Shown: piece by piece, positions 1 through 8,739 of the stretch
Position numbering within the stretch: position 1 is the first letter of the stretch
Layout: each line of letters starts with the position of its first letter
DNA from: Sulfurimonas autotrophica DSM 16294
GTDB taxonomy: Bacteria; Campylobacterota; Campylobacteria; Campylobacterales; Sulfurimonadaceae
Assembly: GCF_000147355.1 (NCBI RefSeq)
Contig: NC_014506.1
Span: forward strand, 310,001 to 374,000
DNA length: 64,000 bases
Reading direction: 5' to 3'
The notes under the pieces: generated by a model
Databases searched by the model: none
Seen by the model: only the letters and a program-made list of their open reading frames with translations
Told to the model about the DNA's origin: nothing
Made by a program: the position numbers and the translations under genes

Positions 1-159
1 TTTACAATTACACTTGGAACAACAACTGATGGGAATGTTACTATTGCCTCGGGTGGTACTGATAATGGTACAGCATATTGTACTGATGCTCAAAATAAAG
101 CAACTGCTAAAGGATTGATTGCTGTTCATCAATTTGGCGGAGCCAAAGTTACTTACTAA
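1..159 (+). CDS. C-terminal fragment of a probable prepilin-like protein
   Basis: An open frame enters from the left edge and stops with TAA at 157-159, giving the last 52 residues of a protein. The fragment is rich in Thr, Gly and Ala, has one Cys (in AYCTDAQNK) and ends in GAKVTY. The next gene is a clear prepilin and the composition matches the variable C-terminal half of type IV pilins or pseudopilins, so a tandem prepilin is the best guess. The diagnostic N-terminus lies outside the window, so the assignment rests on context. A stem-loop at 173-196 follows the stop. Confidence 0.5.
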   Translation, partial: FTITLGTTTDGNVTIASGGTDNGTAYCTDAQNKATAKGLIAVHQFGGAKVTY

Positions 160-172
160 AAGTACTTAACTT

Positions 173-196
173 ATTCTCAAGCTCCTGCTTGGGAAT
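173..196 (+). terminator. Stem-loop after the first prepilin-like gene
   Basis: The arms ATTCTCAAGC and GCTTGGGAAT pair over 10 bp with one G-U pair around a TCCT loop. The hairpin sits 14 bp after the stop at 159 and before the promoter of the next gene. There is no clean T-run behind it, only an AT-rich stretch, so terminator function is inferred from position. Confidence 0.4.
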
Positions 197-259
197 ATAT
201 ATCAATAATTTCCATATATTTTTCAACTTCAATCGTAAATAATCATAATCATGTTACTA

Positions 260-265
260 TATAAT
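260..265 (+). promoter_or_regulatory. -10 box of the prepilin gene
   Basis: A perfect TATAAT lies 24 bp before the ATG at 290, with the AAAGGAA ribosome-binding site in between. Campylobacterota vegetative promoters are known mainly by the -10 box with a weak -35, which fits what is seen here. Confidence 0.5.
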
Positions 266-289
266 GAATAGAATAATAAAGGAATTTTT

Positions 290-748
290 ATGCAAAAATC
301 AAAAAGCGCTTTTACGATGATAGAATTGGTTTTTGTTATTGTAGTTTTAGGAATTTTAGCAGCTATTGCTATACCCAAATTTGCTGCAACAAGAACAGAT
401 GCACAAATTTCAAAAGGGCGTGCCGATATTGCTTCCATACGCTCTGCTATTATTACAGACAGGCAGGCACATATTATTCAGGGAGATCAAAATTATATAT
501 CAGGCTTGAGCCAAAATAGCACAACTCTTTTTGACGGTAACGGAACAGTAGGCAGAGAATTGTTAATGTATGGAGTAACTTCTGGTACGATAGACGGACA
601 TTGGAGTACAACAGATGCTGCAGCACCTTATATTCATTATGTATATAAAGTAGGGGGAAAGAATTGTAATTTTACCTATAATCCTGCAACAGGTAAATTT
701 GATTTGAATGCAAACCAAGATCCCCTTTGTGACCAACTTATAAATTAA
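290..748 (+). CDS. Type IV prepilin / type II pseudopilin-like protein
   Basis: This 152-residue protein begins with a short basic leader (MQKSKSA) followed by FTMIELVFVIVVLGILAAIA. That is the classical prepilin signal: peptidase cleavage before the Phe, Glu at mature position 5 and a hydrophobic assembly helix. The C-terminal part is variable with a Cys pair (NC near 124 and LC near 148) that could form the pilin disulfide loop. The product should be processed by a prepilin peptidase and assembled into a pilus or pseudopilus. The ATG follows AAAGGAA at good spacing, behind a TATAAT box at 260-265. It is probably the second gene of a pilin pair and could serve DNA uptake, secretion or attachment; the sequence does not decide which. 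Confidence 0.85.
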   Translation: MQKSKSAFTMIELVFVIVVLGILAAIAIPKFAATRTDAQISKGRADIASIRSAIITDRQAHIIQGDQNYISGLSQNSTTLFDGNGTVGRELLMYGVTSGTIDGHWSTTDAAAPYIHYVYKVGGKNCNFTYNPATGKFDLNANQDPLCDQLIN

Positions 749-757
749 ATATAAATA

Positions 758-2629
758 TTGAACTACTATAATATATCTATCATAGGATCACCTCTTGAGC
801 CTTTTACTTATCATTCTCTGCAAAATATAAACATAGGCACAAAAGTACAAGTACATGTAAAAAACCGAGTACTAGATGGTGTCGTTATAGCTACATGTAA
901 TAAGCCGGCATTTCAAACAAATGAGGTTTTAGAAGTAAGTGAATTTTATTATTCACTCAAGCAGATTGCATTGGCTAAGTTTATCGCCTCTTACTACATT
1001 TGTTCATTAGGTGATGCCTTTTCTGTTATGATGCCGTTTACAGGTAAGGTTGAAACCTGGGCTGTGCGTCATGAAAGCAAAAAGGGCGAGGTTAAAACCT
1101 CACTTCCCAAAAGCAACATAGTTCTTTCAGATAAACAAGAAAAAGCTCTAACATTTTTACAACAACACAAAGTCGCGCTCCTCTTCGGCGATACAGGCAG
1201 CGGCAAAACAGAAGTCTACATGAAATACTTTGAGCAGATAATACAAGAGGGCAAGACAAGCATCTTTTTAATGCCTGAGATATCTTTGACTCCGCAGATG
1301 TCCAAACGTCTCAAAGAGCATTTCGGCGATGATTTTGTGATGTGGCACTCAAAACTCACCCCTCTGGCAAAGAAAAAAGCACTTGCCAAAATATACGCAG
1401 GCGAAGCAAAAATCATAGCGGGCGCACGCTCGGCTCTTTTTTTACCCATAAAAGACTTAGGACTTATTGTCGTCGATGAAGAGCATGATGAGAGCTATAA
1501 ATCATCTTCACGTCCACGTTACAATGCTAGAGATTTAGCCATTTATATGGGAAAACTCTATGATGTTCATGTAGTACTCGGCAGTGCTACACCATCACTT
1601 AACTCATATGCAAAATTTGAACATACACGGCTCAAAGGCGGACATTTCAGCTCTCTTAAAACATTTATATATGAAAAAAGTCCCGAGAGCTTGTCTCCTT
1701 TGATTACAGAGAATTTGCAAGAAGTACTGCAAAAAAAAGAGCAGTCTATTGTATTTTTACCGACACGTGCCAATTTTAAATACTTGTTGTGTCAGGATTG
1801 CGGACATACTATTAAGTGTGCGTTTTGTAGTGTTGGTATGAGCGTGCATCAACACTCACGCGCACTAAAATGTCATTACTGTAATTTTACACAGGCAATT
1901 CCTCAGGTTTGCCCGGAGTGCCATAGTCCAAATTTGACAAGTTCAAGACTCGGCACGGCTGAGGCTGTAAAAATATTACAAGAGGTATTGCCCCAAGCAA
2001 GGGTGGAACAGTTTGACAGAGACGTCATAACTACTGCAAATAAACTTAAAAAAGCACTTAAGAGGTTTAATGATAAAGAGAGTGACATTTTAGTGGGAAC
2101 GCAGATGCTGAGCAAGGGGCATGATTATCATGGTGTAACCTTGGCAGTAGTACTTGGTATGGATAATATGCTCAATATGAGCGATTATCGCGCACGAGAA
2201 AAAGCACTCTCTTCTTTGATTCAGGTAGCAGGTAGAAGCGGACGAGCTAAAGATGCCAAAGTTATTGTGCAGACTTTCAATGAAGATTTTTTTAAAAACT
2301 ACATAGATAACTATGAGGATTTTTTAGAAGAAGAGAAGTTTTTCAGACAAGAGCTGTATCCGCCGTATAAAAAACTCTGCCGTATTTTATTTGCCCATAA
2401 AAAGGGAGCAAAAGCACAAGATGAGATGCGAAAAATGCATGATAAACTCCTTACATGTAAAGGTGTAGAAATAGTCGGTGCAAAAAAATGTTCCATAGAA
2501 AAAGTGGCAAATAAATACAGATTTGAGATATTACTAAGAGCTGATAAAAGTACAGACATCATAAAAGCTGTTAAAGCTTCGAAAGTTGATTTGGCAGAAG
2601 TAGATATGGATCCTATAGAGTTTGGATGA
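758..2629 (+). CDS. priA: Primosomal protein N' (PriA helicase)
   Basis: PriA is a superfamily 2 DNA helicase that reloads the replisome at stalled forks. The 623-residue product has an N-terminal DNA-binding part (about 1-110), Walker A GDTGSGKT at 144-151 and a DEEH box at 240-243. Four Cys pairs (345/348, 354/357, 372/375, 385/388) form the zinc-binding insertion. The helicase C lobe carries QVAGRSGR. It is shorter than the enterobacterial protein, as is usual in Campylobacterota. The start is TTG at 758, only 9 bp after the prepilin stop; no in-frame ATG exists nearby. Three TACATGTA palindromes fall inside the gene. Its coupling to the pilin gene is probably only positional. Confidence 0.95.
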   Translation: MNYYNISIIGSPLEPFTYHSLQNINIGTKVQVHVKNRVLDGVVIATCNKPAFQTNEVLEVSEFYYSLKQIALAKFIASYYICSLGDAFSVMMPFTGKVETWAVRHESKKGEVKTSLPKSNIVLSDKQEKALTFLQQHKVALLFGDTGSGKTEVYMKYFEQIIQEGKTSIFLMPEISLTPQMSKRLKEHFGDDFVMWHSKLTPLAKKKALAKIYAGEAKIIAGARSALFLPIKDLGLIVVDEEHDESYKSSSRPRYNARDLAIYMGKLYDVHVVLGSATPSLNSYAKFEHTRLKGGHFSSLKTFIYEKSPESLSPLITENLQEVLQKKEQSIVFLPTRANFKYLLCQDCGHTIKCAFCSVGMSVHQHSRALKCHYCNFTQAIPQVCPECHSPNLTSSRLGTAEAVKILQEVLPQARVEQFDRDVITTANKLKKALKRFNDKESDILVGTQMLSKGHDYHGVTLAVVLGMDNMLNMSDYRAREKALSSLIQVAGRSGRAKDAKVIVQTFNEDFFKNYIDNYEDFLEEEKFFRQELYPPYKKLCRILFAHKKGAKAQDEMRKMHDKLLTCKGVEIVGAKKCSIEKVANKYRFEILLRADKSTDIIKAVKASKVDLAEVDMDPIEFG

Positions 2630-2633
2630 TTTT

Positions 2634-3209
2634 TCAGTCTATGCAAATATGCTTTTTATGATTAAAAAACCAGTAAAAAGCTAAAGAGACACCGGTTGTT
2701 TTTTGATAACGCTCATCAAACATAAACTTTTTTGCTTCACTCAAAGGAACATAAACCACTTCAATTTCTTCTTCTTCAAGTCCGCCGCCTTCACCTATTT
2801 TCATGCTCTCGTCAATTTGTGCATAATAGAGTGTTTGATGTGTTCCCGATATACCTACACTTGTATAAAAAGCACTGATTTTTTCTAAATTCTGCACAGG
2901 AACATCATAACCGCACTCTTCAAGAATCTCTTCTTTGGCAATTTGTTCTATGGAACACTCTTTGTCTACAATACCGGCGCATAGCTCATACATGTAGCCG
3001 TTGTTTTTGTTCTTGTTGAGCACTGTAACACGGAGTTGTTTGACAAGTACAAAAGCATCTTTTTGCGTGTGATAAAGCAAGATGGCGACACTGTCATGTG
3101 AAAGTACGGCTTCCCACTTTTTTTTCATACCGTTTTGTGTATAATTTATCTCTATAGGTTTGACAAAATTGGGGCTTTTTAATTCTTCAATGGAAGTGAT
3201 TTCACCCAT
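2634..3209 (-). CDS. Nudix hydrolase (ADP-ribose / UDP-sugar diphosphatase type)
   Basis: A 191-residue Nudix protein that would hydrolyse a nucleoside diphosphate linked to another moiety. The Nudix box runs from GIVDKECSIEQI to EEILEECGY: the catalytic Glu triad of REUxEE is present, but the Arg of the consensus is Glu and the upstream conserved Glu position is Cys. The wider fold, including the TSVGISGTHQTLYYAQ segment, matches the ADP-ribose/UDP-sugar pyrophosphatase group rather than MutT; the substrate is inferred. The gene is convergent with priA, with only 4 bp between stops, and its start overlaps the end of the csd3-like gene by 8 bp, so the two are translationally coupled. Confidence 0.85.
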   Translation of the reverse strand: MGEITSIEELKSPNFVKPIEINYTQNGMKKKWEAVLSHDSVAILLYHTQKDAFVLVKQLRVTVLNKNKNNGYMYELCAGIVDKECSIEQIAKEEILEECGYDVPVQNLEKISAFYTSVGISGTHQTLYYAQIDESMKIGEGGGLEEEEIEVVYVPLSEAKKFMFDERYQKTTGVSLAFYWFFNHKKHICID

Positions 3210-4422
3210 TATTTTTCTCTTCTAAAAGATGTATATATGACATCTCTTCAAAAGGAGGGCGTTTTTTATAAGCTGTTTTATTATTCAGATGAAGATTGAT
3301 ACTTTGGTCATAGTTCTTCTTCAATTTTATAAATGCTTTTTTCTCTTTGCCCTTAAGTTTTTTGGTCGTAACCTGAACAACTCTGAGTGGATTGATTGCA
3401 CGTCCTCGTTTTCTAAGTTCAAAATGTAGATGCGGGCCGGTTGAACGGCCTGTTGTGCCTACATAGGCTATTGTTTGCCCTTTTTTTACATGTTTACCTC
3501 GGTAAATGCCTTTGCGAAATGACTTTAGGTGTGCATAGCGTGTTTCATAACCGTCATTATGGCGTATTTTTATCAAGTTGCCATAGCTTCCCATTCTTGA
3601 AGCCCATATTATGGTTCCGCTGCCTGCAGCAATGACTGGTGTTCCACGTCTTGCTGCATAATCAACACCCAGATGCGCTTTCCATTTGTGCAGTACTGGA
3701 TGCCATCTTCGTTTTGTAAAATAAGATGATATTCTGGCCCCTCTAACAGGACGAGCGAGTAAAAACCCTTCAACTTCATGCGCTTTTTCATCATAGTAGC
3801 GTCCATCGTCATTGAGATAAATAAAATGTTTTTTATGGTGCATTTCTATCATAGCAACTTTTAAAGTCGGCATAGAAAAAGGTTCGCCAAGACGATATTT
3901 TTGATCATAAATCATAACAAGTTCATCGCCTTTACGAATATCGTTTTTAAAATTAAGGGAGTGTTTGAAGCTTGAAACGAAAATTTGTGCAAGTTTTTTT
4001 GAACCTGTCTCTTTTAAAATATTGTAGTTAGGAGAGCTTGTAATAGTAGTGTAAAATGCTTCTGTTTTAGTGGTGCTGATGATTGGTATGGCTTCAAATT
4101 TATAGTTTTTTTTATTTATATATATATGGATTTGCAGCTCATCATTTAAAGGAAGTAAAATTTGTTCAATATCCTCTTTTTTGTCTTTTAAAATTTGGTA
4201 ATGAATACCTGAACGCATCTCTTCTGTGAGTCGCTGATCGTCTTTGTCAAGATTGTAATAAAGTTCTCTTACAGGTAAATTATGATTTTGTAAAAAAACT
4301 AAATATGTCTCTCCGTTATTCCAGCGATAGCGCTCAACATGGGATGCAAAAATGGATGTTGTGAATAAAAAAAGTATGAAAAATCGTATCATTAACATAA
4401 GCCTGTAAAAAATAATTTGCAA
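3202..4422 (-). CDS. csd3: Csd3-type M23 peptidoglycan endopeptidase/carboxypeptidase
   Basis: A 406-residue periplasmic or envelope peptidase. The N-terminus has a hydrophobic segment (MIRFFILFLFTTSIFAS) after a 10-residue leader; translation may start at the internal Met near residue 10. Next comes an LPVREL-type N-terminal inhibitory domain, a middle domain, and a C-terminal M23 LytM domain. The zinc motifs are HLGVDYAARRGTPV and GPHLHFELRK. Length and domain order match H. pylori Csd3/HdpA (about 403 residues), which trims muropeptide crosslinks and stems and helps set helical cell shape. The next divergent genes are pgbA-like and glcD, as in the H. pylori neighbourhood as I recall it, which supports orthology. 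Confidence 0.85.
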   Translation of the reverse strand: MQIIFYRLMLMIRFFILFLFTTSIFASHVERYRWNNGETYLVFLQNHNLPVRELYYNLDKDDQRLTEEMRSGIHYQILKDKKEDIEQILLPLNDELQIHIYINKKNYKFEAIPIISTTKTEAFYTTITSSPNYNILKETGSKKLAQIFVSSFKHSLNFKNDIRKGDELVMIYDQKYRLGEPFSMPTLKVAMIEMHHKKHFIYLNDDGRYYDEKAHEVEGFLLARPVRGARISSYFTKRRWHPVLHKWKAHLGVDYAARRGTPVIAAGSGTIIWASRMGSYGNLIKIRHNDGYETRYAHLKSFRKGIYRGKHVKKGQTIAYVGTTGRSTGPHLHFELRKRGRAINPLRVVQVTTKKLKGKEKKAFIKLKKNYDQSINLHLNNKTAYKKRPPFEEMSYIHLLEEKNNG

Positions 4423-4460
4423 AGATTATCAAATTTTGGCTTAGTCTGAGGTTTGTTTGA

Positions 4461-4466
4461 TATAAT
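4461..4466 (+). promoter_or_regulatory. -10 box upstream of the pgbA-like gene
   Basis: TATAAT inside TTGATATAATCAC, 27 bp before the ATG at 4494, in the divergent spacer with csd3. A purine-rich ribosome-binding site (AGAAGAG) follows. Confidence 0.45.
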
Positions 4467-4493
4467 CACATATAAAAAAAACAAAGAAGAGAT

Positions 4494-5291
4494 ATGAAAT
4501 ACCTATTATTACTCACAATCCTTGTGTTGGAAGTTTTTGGCGCTGTTATAAAATCACCTGTTATTGCAGTTGATAATGAGAATGAAACTGTAAAAATAAA
4601 GATTGATAAAATAGATGTCGGCGTCAGCGGTTTTGTAATGCATCATATTAGTCCCCAACACAGTGCTATTTTAAAAAATGCTGTTGTGCAGAGTTTTGAT
4701 GCCAAAACACAGATTGCGACTATAAAAATGAGTGAATTTACCGCACTGCAAAACAATGCACTGCCTCATGGAAAATGGAAAGTACAGCTTGGCGATACGG
4801 TCGAGTTGGCATTTGGCTACTCTCGTTCGCTGCTTATTGCTCCCAATGAAACGATTTATTATAAAATTGCACAAAGTGTAAAAACACAATGGATTCATCC
4901 GGATTTATTTGCAACGGTACTTTCATTCCGTGGACATCCGACACCGATAAAAGAGGACTTTGCAGCAATGGCTGATGCAAGCAGTGTCGGTTTGTTGTTC
5001 ATATATTTAAACCAAAAAGTATATACACTTGATATAAAAAGTTTTAAAATTTTAAGTATTAGTGATGCAAAACTCAAACAGGCAAAAGTTAAGCTTCCTT
5101 TTTATACACGTGTTAACAACATAGATGCTGCATGGTGGGGTGCGGGCAGCAGCAGACTCGATAGCTATGAACCGCATTATTATGAACTCATGGTTGCAAA
5201 TAACAAAACAAACAAACAGCTTTATGAGATTATAAAAAACGGTAATCCAAAACTGCATTATTTGCTGGCTGAATTTGAAATAGGAAAATAA
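4494..5291 (+). CDS. PgbA-N-like exported protein
   Basis: A 265-residue protein with a clear signal peptide (MKYLLLLTILVLEVFGA). The mature part has a beta-rich opening (VIAVDNENETVKIKIDKIDVGVSGFV) and a region around LIAPNETIYYKI and FRGHPTPIKEDFAAMA. These match the N-terminal domain of the plasminogen-binding protein PgbA family of Campylobacterota. H. pylori PgbA has an extra Lys-rich C-terminal tail that binds plasminogen; this protein lacks one, so host binding is unlikely and the name reflects fold only. It is 2 bp upstream of glcD and probably cotranscribed. The biochemical function is unknown. Confidence 0.7.
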   Translation: MKYLLLLTILVLEVFGAVIKSPVIAVDNENETVKIKIDKIDVGVSGFVMHHISPQHSAILKNAVVQSFDAKTQIATIKMSEFTALQNNALPHGKWKVQLGDTVELAFGYSRSLLIAPNETIYYKIAQSVKTQWIHPDLFATVLSFRGHPTPIKEDFAAMADASSVGLLFIYLNQKVYTLDIKSFKILSISDAKLKQAKVKLPFYTRVNNIDAAWWGAGSSRLDSYEPHYYELMVANNKTNKQLYEIIKNGNPKLHYLLAEFEIGK

Positions 5292-5292
5292 G

Positions 5293-6678
5293 ATGATAGA
5301 TGCAAAGCATATACAACATTTTAAAAATATTGTCGGCGAAGAGAATATTTACAGTGACAAAGCGCACCTGCTTGCTTATTCATATGATGCAACACGAGAA
5401 CATTTTGAACCGGATGCAGTTGTTTTTCCAAAAGATGAAGAAGATGTGAGTGAAATACTCAAATATTGTAATGAACATCATATTGTTATAGTCCCGCGTG
5501 GAGCAGGCTCGGGCTTTACAGGCGGAGCCCTTCCAAGTAAAGGCGGCATAGTACTGGCAATGGAAAAGCATATGAATAAAATTCTAGAGATAGATATGAA
5601 AAATATGGTAGCCATTGTACAGCCGGGTGTTATTAATATGGACTTGCAAAAAAAAGTCGAAGAAGTAGGCCTATTTTATCCGCCGGATCCTGCGAGTCAG
5701 GATTACTCTACCATCGGTGGAAATGTGAGTGAAAATGCCGGTGGAATGCGCGCTGCAAAATACGGCATCACAAAAGATTATGTGATGGCAACGCGTGCAG
5801 TATTGCCAAGCGGCGATGTTATAAAAGCTGGTAAAAGAACCATTAAAGATGTAGCCGGGTATAACATTAGCGGTATATTAATAGCGAGTGAGGGTACTTT
5901 GGCAGTGCTTACTGAAATTACGCTCAAGCTTATTCCAAAACCGAAAATGACGAAGACGGCTATGGGAATATTTCCAACTGTTAATGATGCAATGGAAGCA
6001 GTATATAACACTATGGCAAGCGGCGTTACTCCTGTTGCAATGGAATTTTTAGACAATTTGACTATTCGTGCGGTGGAAGAGACTTTTCATAAAGGTCTGC
6101 CTGTAGATGCGGGTGCTCTGCTTGTAACGGATGTTGACGGGAACATGGAAGACGACTTGGATTTTCAACTTGCACAAATCGAAAAAGTATTTCGTGAAAA
6201 CGGCTGCAGTGACTTTAAGGTGGCAAAAGATGAAAAGGAAGCAGCTGATATTTGGTTTGCCCGTCGTAATGCTTCACCGTCACTGAGTATTTACGGAAGT
6301 AAAAAGCTCAATGAAGATGTAACGGTTCCGCGTTCTGCACTGCCGGAACTTCTTGAGAAATTTTATGCAATTGCCAAGAAATATAATGTGAAAATTCCAT
6401 GTTTTGGACATACCGGCGATGGAAATGTTCATACAAACGTTATGGTTGACGGAAGTGACCCTGAGCAGGTAAAGATTGCCTATAAAGCTATAGAAGAGGT
6501 TTTTCAGGCAACTGTTGATTTAGGCGGAACACTCTCAGGGGAACACGGCATAGGACTTGCAAAAGCACCGTATATGAAAATGGCATTTACCGATGCAGAG
6601 ATGGAACTTTTTAAATCTATTAAAAAGGCCTTCGATCCAAACAACATTTTAAACCCTTCAAAAATGGGTCTTGATTAG
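5293..6678 (+). CDS. glcD: FAD-linked 2-hydroxyacid dehydrogenase, GlcD type
   Basis: A 461-residue flavoprotein of the GlcD / D-lactate dehydrogenase family. The PCMH-type FAD-binding domain holds PRGAGSGFTGGALPSKGG (residues about 65-82) and the GGNVSENAGG loop. The C-terminal FAD-oxidase domain ends with CFGHTGDGNVHTN, GEHGIGLAKAPY and a FDPNNILNPSK motif, all typical. It oxidises glycolate or D-lactate and passes electrons to the quinone pool or a partner. No GlcE/GlcF gene is adjacent; Campylobacterota homologues are reported as respiratory D-lactate dehydrogenases, so lactate is as likely as glycolate. It starts 2 bp after the pgbA-like stop. Confidence 0.9.
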   Translation: MIDAKHIQHFKNIVGEENIYSDKAHLLAYSYDATREHFEPDAVVFPKDEEDVSEILKYCNEHHIVIVPRGAGSGFTGGALPSKGGIVLAMEKHMNKILEIDMKNMVAIVQPGVINMDLQKKVEEVGLFYPPDPASQDYSTIGGNVSENAGGMRAAKYGITKDYVMATRAVLPSGDVIKAGKRTIKDVAGYNISGILIASEGTLAVLTEITLKLIPKPKMTKTAMGIFPTVNDAMEAVYNTMASGVTPVAMEFLDNLTIRAVEETFHKGLPVDAGALLVTDVDGNMEDDLDFQLAQIEKVFRENGCSDFKVAKDEKEAADIWFARRNASPSLSIYGSKKLNEDVTVPRSALPELLEKFYAIAKKYNVKIPCFGHTGDGNVHTNVMVDGSDPEQVKIAYKAIEEVFQATVDLGGTLSGEHGIGLAKAPYMKMAFTDAEMELFKSIKKAFDPNNILNPSKMGLD

Positions 6679-6684
6679 TAAATT

Positions 6685-7509
6685 ATGAATGAAAAGCTGA
6701 CAACAGTTATAAAACAGATTAAAATTTTTGTCAGCTCTTTTGTTGACAAAGAATTAACGCTTTTTGCAGCAAGTTTGAGCTTTTACACGATTTTTACCAT
6801 TATTCCTTTATTGCTTATCATTATGGCTATTTTAACTTCTATGCCTACCTTTACAGAATATTATGAAAAGATTCAGGGCTTTATATTTTCAAATCTGATG
6901 CCGGTAAATTCAGATACGGTGATGTTTCAAATAAACGGTTTTTTACAAAACTCCTCTAAAATGGGTGCTATTGGATTTATAGCAATTCTTGTCTCTTCGC
7001 TTCTGTTTTTCAAAAATTTTGAATATATTGCAAACAGAATTTTTCATGCAAAATCAAGAACCTTGTGGGAGAGTATAACGACCTACTGGACACTGTTAAC
7101 GCTCACACCTATTGCGCTTGGAGTATCATTTTATATTACAGGCTACATCGCGGCACTTATGGCTTCAAATTCTTTTACTTCAGGGCTTAATATCTTGCCT
7201 TTAGTACCATATATTATTATTTGGGGTCTTTTCTTTTTAATATTTCAAATTGCTGCCAATGCAAAAATAAATCCCAAAGCTTCGGCAATCAGCTCTTTTA
7301 TTATCTCAATAATTTTCAGTGTGAGTAAAAATGCTTTTATTTACTATGTCTTTTTAAACAAGTCTTATACAACAATGTATGGCTCATTTGCAATTTTAAT
7401 GTTTCTGTTTTTATGGATTTATGTTTCGTGGATTATTTTTCTCTACGGTTTGAAATTATGCCATATTATAGACGAAATATATAAAAAGAAGCAGCGTGTA
7501 TCCGAGTAG
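6685..7509 (+). CDS. YihY/UPF0761 family inner membrane protein
   Basis: A 274-residue integral membrane protein with about six hydrophobic segments. It has the family signature near the N-terminus (LTLFAASLSFYTIFTIIPLLLII) and the YGSFAILMFLFLWIYVSWIIFLYG segment near the C-terminus. The family was once called ribonuclease BN in error; its function is unsettled. It follows glcD by 6 bp. The 3' end overlaps the 3' end of the convergent comEC gene by 54 bp, which is unusual but both frames are well supported. Confidence 0.85.
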   Translation: MNEKLTTVIKQIKIFVSSFVDKELTLFAASLSFYTIFTIIPLLLIIMAILTSMPTFTEYYEKIQGFIFSNLMPVNSDTVMFQINGFLQNSSKMGAIGFIAILVSSLLFFKNFEYIANRIFHAKSRTLWESITTYWTLLTLTPIALGVSFYITGYIAALMASNSFTSGLNILPLVPYIIIWGLFFLIFQIAANAKINPKASAISSFIISIIFSVSKNAFIYYVFLNKSYTTMYGSFAILMFLFLWIYVSWIIFLYGLKLCHIIDEIYKKKQRVSE

Positions 7510-8739
7510 AAGATAAAGAGCCTTTTTGCTAAAAACAGCTGCGAGTGAGAGTAGAATCTCTATAACAAGATAACCTTTTGAGAGTATGTGTTGTATGGCA
7601 TGAGTATCTACATGTAGAAGATGCTGGAGCGGTGTATCTAAAAGATTTCCCATACCAATTACATGTAAAGCTATAGCCAAGGGATAAAAGAGTGTAAAAA
7701 GTGTCGTCCAAAGAATTGAGAGGGGATGATAAAGACTGAAGTTTCCAAATATAGCCATTGAAAATGGAAGCATCATAAGGTAGACCCAAAAAGGCAATAG
7801 AATAAATTGTTTGATTTTACTGTACTCTTTAAAGTGAATAAGAAACAAAAAAATGTAAAAAACACCGCTGGCAGAGAGCCAGAAACCTATGCTGAAAACA
7901 AGTTTTGGGAAGAGTGCAAGAATTAAAAGCACGGTGATAAGTAGTGTCTGCATAGAGACGATTTGTATCCCTCTGTCATACAATATAAAGCCGACAATAA
8001 GCATAACAAAGGCTCTCAAAAGTGAAGGCGGCGAATCTAAAAAAAGCAGATAGCCAAGCAGCACCAAGCTTATAATAATAAAAGTATCTCTTTTATAGCT
8101 TCTGTATGGAAAGTATCTGTTTTGCAAGATTTTATAAGGGTATTTGATAATAAAAAAGAGAATGGCAGCAAGGACACCAAGATGAAAACCGCTGATGGCT
8201 ATAAGGTGAGAAATACCGAGGTTGGAAAATTGTGTCTGCATTGACGTGGGTAATGGCAGAGCAAGAAACAAAGCTTTATAGAGTTTGGCAATATCACTGT
8301 TTGCATGTTGCGCATCTATAAAAGAGGCAAGTTTTTGTTTGAGTGTAGGTTTATCACAGATATTAAGTATTTTACTAAAAGCAAAAAAGCCTTTTATGTA
8401 CTCTTTAAAGCTGATATTGCCTGCCCAGATCTCTACATGTAAATGTTTGTTTTTTAAATTTTTGAGTTTTTTACTTGCCATTGTGTAAAAAACTAATCCA
8501 TCATCACTCCGCAGTTTTAAAATTTTGTAGCTTTTAATTTTTCCTTTTTTGGTGAGTTTTGTTTTGTCATACTCTTTTAAAACTTTTGCATCTACAAGCT
8601 GTGAATCAAATTTTGTCAGTTCTTTGTATTTATAGTATTCAAAGAAGAGGGAAAGTGAAAGAAGTGTAAAAATAAAAATGAAAAAGAGAAAGAGATCTTT
8701 TTTTGAGCTAAAAAGGGAAACTTTCTCCAAAATTTTCAT
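7456..8739 (-). CDS. comEC: ComEC/Rec2 family DNA uptake channel, short form
   Basis: A 427-residue polytopic membrane protein with the ComEC competence domain: SNLGISHLIAISGFHLGVLA (about residues 170-189) and DSPPSLLRAFVMLIVGFILYDRG, followed by hydrophobic helices. In transformable bacteria ComEC forms the inner-membrane channel for single-stranded DNA. The C-terminal metallo-beta-lactamase domain of longer ComEC proteins is absent. The H. pylori protein (about 437 residues) is also short, so this looks like the lineage form rather than a truncation. It is directly downstream of dnaB (start and stop adjacent), as I recall for H. pylori. Three TACATGTA palindromes lie in the gene. Confidence 0.88.
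   Translation of the reverse strand: MKILEKVSLFSSKKDLFLFFIFIFTLLSLSLFFEYYKYKELTKFDSQLVDAKVLKEYDKTKLTKKGKIKSYKILKLRSDDGLVFYTMASKKLKNLKNKHLHVEIWAGNISFKEYIKGFFAFSKILNICDKPTLKQKLASFIDAQHANSDIAKLYKALFLALPLPTSMQTQFSNLGISHLIAISGFHLGVLAAILFFIIKYPYKILQNRYFPYRSYKRDTFIIISLVLLGYLLFLDSPPSLLRAFVMLIVGFILYDRGIQIVSMQTLLITVLLILALFPKLVFSIGFWLSASGVFYIFLFLIHFKEYSKIKQFILLPFWVYLMMLPFSMAIFGNFSLYHPLSILWTTLFTLFYPLAIALHVIGMGNLLDTPLQHLLHVDTHAIQHILSKGYLVIEILLSLAAVFSKKALYLLLGYTLLLFIYFVYNMA

Noticed and set aside
3488-3497. Further TACATGTA-like sites such as TACATGTT here, TACATGTC near 30028 and CACATGTA near 20728
   Set aside because: One-base variants were not counted, so that the over-representation estimate rests on exact octamers only.
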